Shown here: in pieces, positions 62,417-64,000 of the stretch
How the letters are laid out: each line of letters starts with the position of its first letter
How positions within the stretch are numbered: position 1 is the first letter of the stretch
From: Terrimonas sp.
GTDB lineage: Bacteria > Bacteroidota > Bacteroidia > Chitinophagales > Chitinophagaceae
NCBI GenBank assembly: GCA_016125075.1
Contig: WGMO01000011.1
Span: forward strand, 124,001-188,000
Length of the DNA: 64,000 nt
Reading direction: 5' to 3'
The notes under the pieces: model-generated
What the model was told of the DNA's origin: nothing
Database searches by the model: none
Seen by the model: only the letters and a program-made list of their open reading frames with translations
Position numbers and translations under genes: made by a program

Positions 62417-64000
62417 ATGACCGCTGCAGACTATAAAAAGATTTCAGGATCGATCCCTTCGCAGCCCGGCGTATACAAGTACTATGACCGTGATGAGACC
62501 CTCTTATACGTAGGCAAGGCCAAGAACCTAAGAAAAAGGGTCAGTTCCTATTTTATAAAAAAACAGGGCAACTATAAGACCCACGAACTGGTATCCCGGA
62601 TCAATAAGATTGAATTTACCATTGTCAACTCAGAGCAGGATGCCTTACTGCTGGAAAATTCTCTCATTAAAAATTTCCAGCCCAAATACAATATCGACCT
62701 TAAAGATGATAAGTCCTACCCGTTTATCGTTATCAAAAATGAACCCTTTCCCAGGGTCTTCCTTACCAGGAAGAAAATTGATGATGGTTCCGAATACCTG
62801 GGCCCCTATACATCCGTTCAGAAAGTGCGGGAATTACTGACCCTGATCAAGCAAAACATACAACTTCGTACCTGTACCCTTGACCTGAGCGAAACAAATA
62901 TCCGGAAAAAGAAATTCAAGGTCTGTCTCGAATATCACCTTGGCAACTGTAAAGGGCCCTGTGAAAACCTGCAAAGCCCCGAAGATTACCGCCAGGGCAT
63001 CCTCCAGTTAAAGAATCTCCTGAAAGGAAACCTCTATCCTGTCATTCAGCATTTCAGGAAAGAAATGAAAACACAGGCGGAAGCGCTTGCTTTTGAAAAA
63101 GCAGAAATCACGAGGAAAAAGATTGAATACCTGGAGCAGTACCAGTCAAAATCCACGATTGTCAATACCCGTTTATCGAATATCGATGTATTTGCAGTGC
63201 TGAAAGAAAACCAGGTGGCCTATGTCAATTACCTGATGGTAGAGAACGGAACCATTGTCCAGACCAAAACCATTAGACTGGAATCCCACCTGGACGAAAC
63301 CGAAGAAGAGATTTTGATGGTTGCGGTGATGCATCTCCGTGCTAAGTTTGAAAGCAAGGCCACGGAGATCATTGTTCCCTTCAGGATCAGCCTGCCGGAA
63401 AATGATATCATGGTCACGGTTCCGAAAACCGGTGATAAGAAAAAGCTATTGGAACTTTCCATCAAAAACGCCACCTATTTTATCGAAGAGATCAGGAAAA
63501 AGGAAAGATTACAACTCTCGGATGCTTCCGTCAACCGGGAAGTTATATTACAGCATCTGCAGGAAGACCTATTGCTACAGCAATTACCCCGGCACATCGA
63601 GTGCTTTGACAATTCCAATTTCCAGGGTGCGTACCCGGTATCCGCCATGGTTTGTTTCAAGAACGGTGTGCCCAGTAAAAAGGATTACCGCCATTTCAAC
63701 ATTAAAACAGTTAAGGGTATTAACGATTTTGCCAGTATGAAAGAAACCGTTTTCAGGCGGTATAAACGCGTGCTGGCAGACAATGATCCCATTCCTCAAT
63801 TGATCATCATTGATGGAGGGAAAGGGCAACTGGGGGCCGCAGCAGAAGCCCTGCGTGAACTGGGACTGGAAAATAAAACGACAATCGTAGGGCTGGCAAA
63901 AAATGAAGAAGAGTTATTCTTTGCTCATGACCAGGAATCCTTAAAACTTCCCTACAATAGTGATAGCCTGAAATTCATCCGCAGGATCAGGGATGAAGTA
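62417..64000 (+). CDS. uvrC: Excinuclease ABC subunit C, N-terminal part, cut by window edge
   Basis: 528 in-frame codons from the ATG at 62417 to the window end. It makes both incisions in nucleotide excision repair. The GIY-YIG nuclease lies at residues about 12-95 (GVYKYYD, LLYVGKAKNLRKRVSSYF); a UvrB-interaction region follows, then the RNase H-like C-terminal nuclease with ECFDNSNFQGAYPVSAMV and LIIIDGGKGQLGAA. About the last 70 residues, including the helix-hairpin-helix, lie outside. Confidence 0.96.
   Translation, partial: MTAADYKKISGSIPSQPGVYKYYDRDETLLYVGKAKNLRKRVSSYFIKKQGNYKTHELVSRINKIEFTIVNSEQDALLLENSLIKNFQPKYNIDLKDDKSYPFIVIKNEPFPRVFLTRKKIDDGSEYLGPYTSVQKVRELLTLIKQNIQLRTCTLDLSETNIRKKKFKVCLEYHLGNCKGPCENLQSPEDYRQGILQLKNLLKGNLYPVIQHFRKEMKTQAEALAFEKAEITRKKIEYLEQYQSKSTIVNTRLSNIDVFAVLKENQVAYVNYLMVENGTIVQTKTIRLESHLDETEEEILMVAVMHLRAKFESKATEIIVPFRISLPENDIMVTVPKTGDKKKLLELSIKNATYFIEEIRKKERLQLSDASVNREVILQHLQEDLLLQQLPRHIECFDNSNFQGAYPVSAMVCFKNGVPSKKDYRHFNIKTVKGINDFASMKETVFRRYKRVLADNDPIPQLIIIDGGKGQLGAAAEALRELGLENKTTIVGLAKNEEELFFAHDQESLKLPYNSDSLKFIRRIRDEV

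Noticed and set aside
1-64000. Search for tRNA, rRNA, CRISPR, insertion sequences, prophage or integrase
   Set aside because: No cloverleaf, regular repeat array, transposase or integrase-like protein was found by reading.

Overview
The window reads as an ordinary chromosomal stretch of a Bacteroidota bacterium, most likely Chitinophagaceae or a near relative. The evidence is a gliding-motility lipoprotein GldB, DUF5686, DUF5777 and DUF4783 family proteins, a MoxR/DUF58/BatD/BatA block, many signal-peptide and lipobox proteins, and promoters that look like the Bacteroidota -7 box TAnnTTTG rather than TATAAT. I see no tRNA, rRNA, CRISPR array, insertion sequence or prophage. Both edges cut a gene: nifJ on the left and uvrC on the right.

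Layout. 1-2.7 kb: a pyruvate:ferredoxin oxidoreductase and a GltD-like flavoprotein with ferredoxin domains, overlapping. 2.9-9.5 kb: glycyl-tRNA synthetase, a MazG-like pyrophosphohydrolase, D-aminoacyl-tRNA deacylase, an ArfB-type rescue factor, an MbnP/MbnH-like pair, and two secreted coiled-coil proteins that look paralogous. 9.7-16.4 kb: a polysaccharide flippase, an MBL-fold hydrolase, a 1132-residue pseudo-peptidase/beta-propeller/outer-membrane-barrel protein, a DUF1361 membrane protein and a DgkA-type lipid kinase. 16.5-19.8 kb: a six-gene minus-strand creD operon with its own HTH regulator. 19.9-22.4 kb: a DUF5686 outer-membrane protein.

The most unusual region is 22.4-34.8 kb. It holds two YceI-type proteins, a cytochrome lipoprotein with a CX4CH heme motif, a DUF5777 beta-barrel, a U32-family protein with many cysteines, an MMPL/RND exporter, and a five-gene module: a 71-residue SRRxFL mini-protein, a four-cluster Fe-S subunit, NrfD, an Ig-like membrane-anchored protein and a monoheme cytochrome c. 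The module has no molybdopterin or other catalytic subunit beside it. Three transcription units here (starting with the first yceI, the second yceI and the mini-protein) each carry a CRP/FNR-type palindrome GTGA-N6-TCAC. In all three the palindrome centre lies exactly 51.5 bp upstream of the first base of a TAnnTTTG-like -7 box. This suggests one regulon, probably for low-oxygen or alternative respiration, in which quinol electrons pass through NrfD and the Fe-S protein to a periplasmic cytochrome.

34.8-38.7 kb is a glycerol operon (glpK-glpD-glpF). 38.8-43.5 kb is a 1180-residue TraB/GumN protein translationally coupled to a class III aminotransferase. 43.7-53.5 kb contains a gamma-carbonic-anhydrase-like protein, rsgA, the MoxR/Bat block, nadE, gldB and apaG. 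53.6-64 kb contains isocitrate dehydrogenase, an intergenic region with a sigma-54-like promoter match and a terminator, a YjdI-type ferredoxin, nadC with an overlapping SUI1/eIF1-like gene, gpmI, a heme-binding protein, an ECF sigma factor with a likely anti-sigma/barrel partner, a lipoprotein and the 5' part of uvrC.
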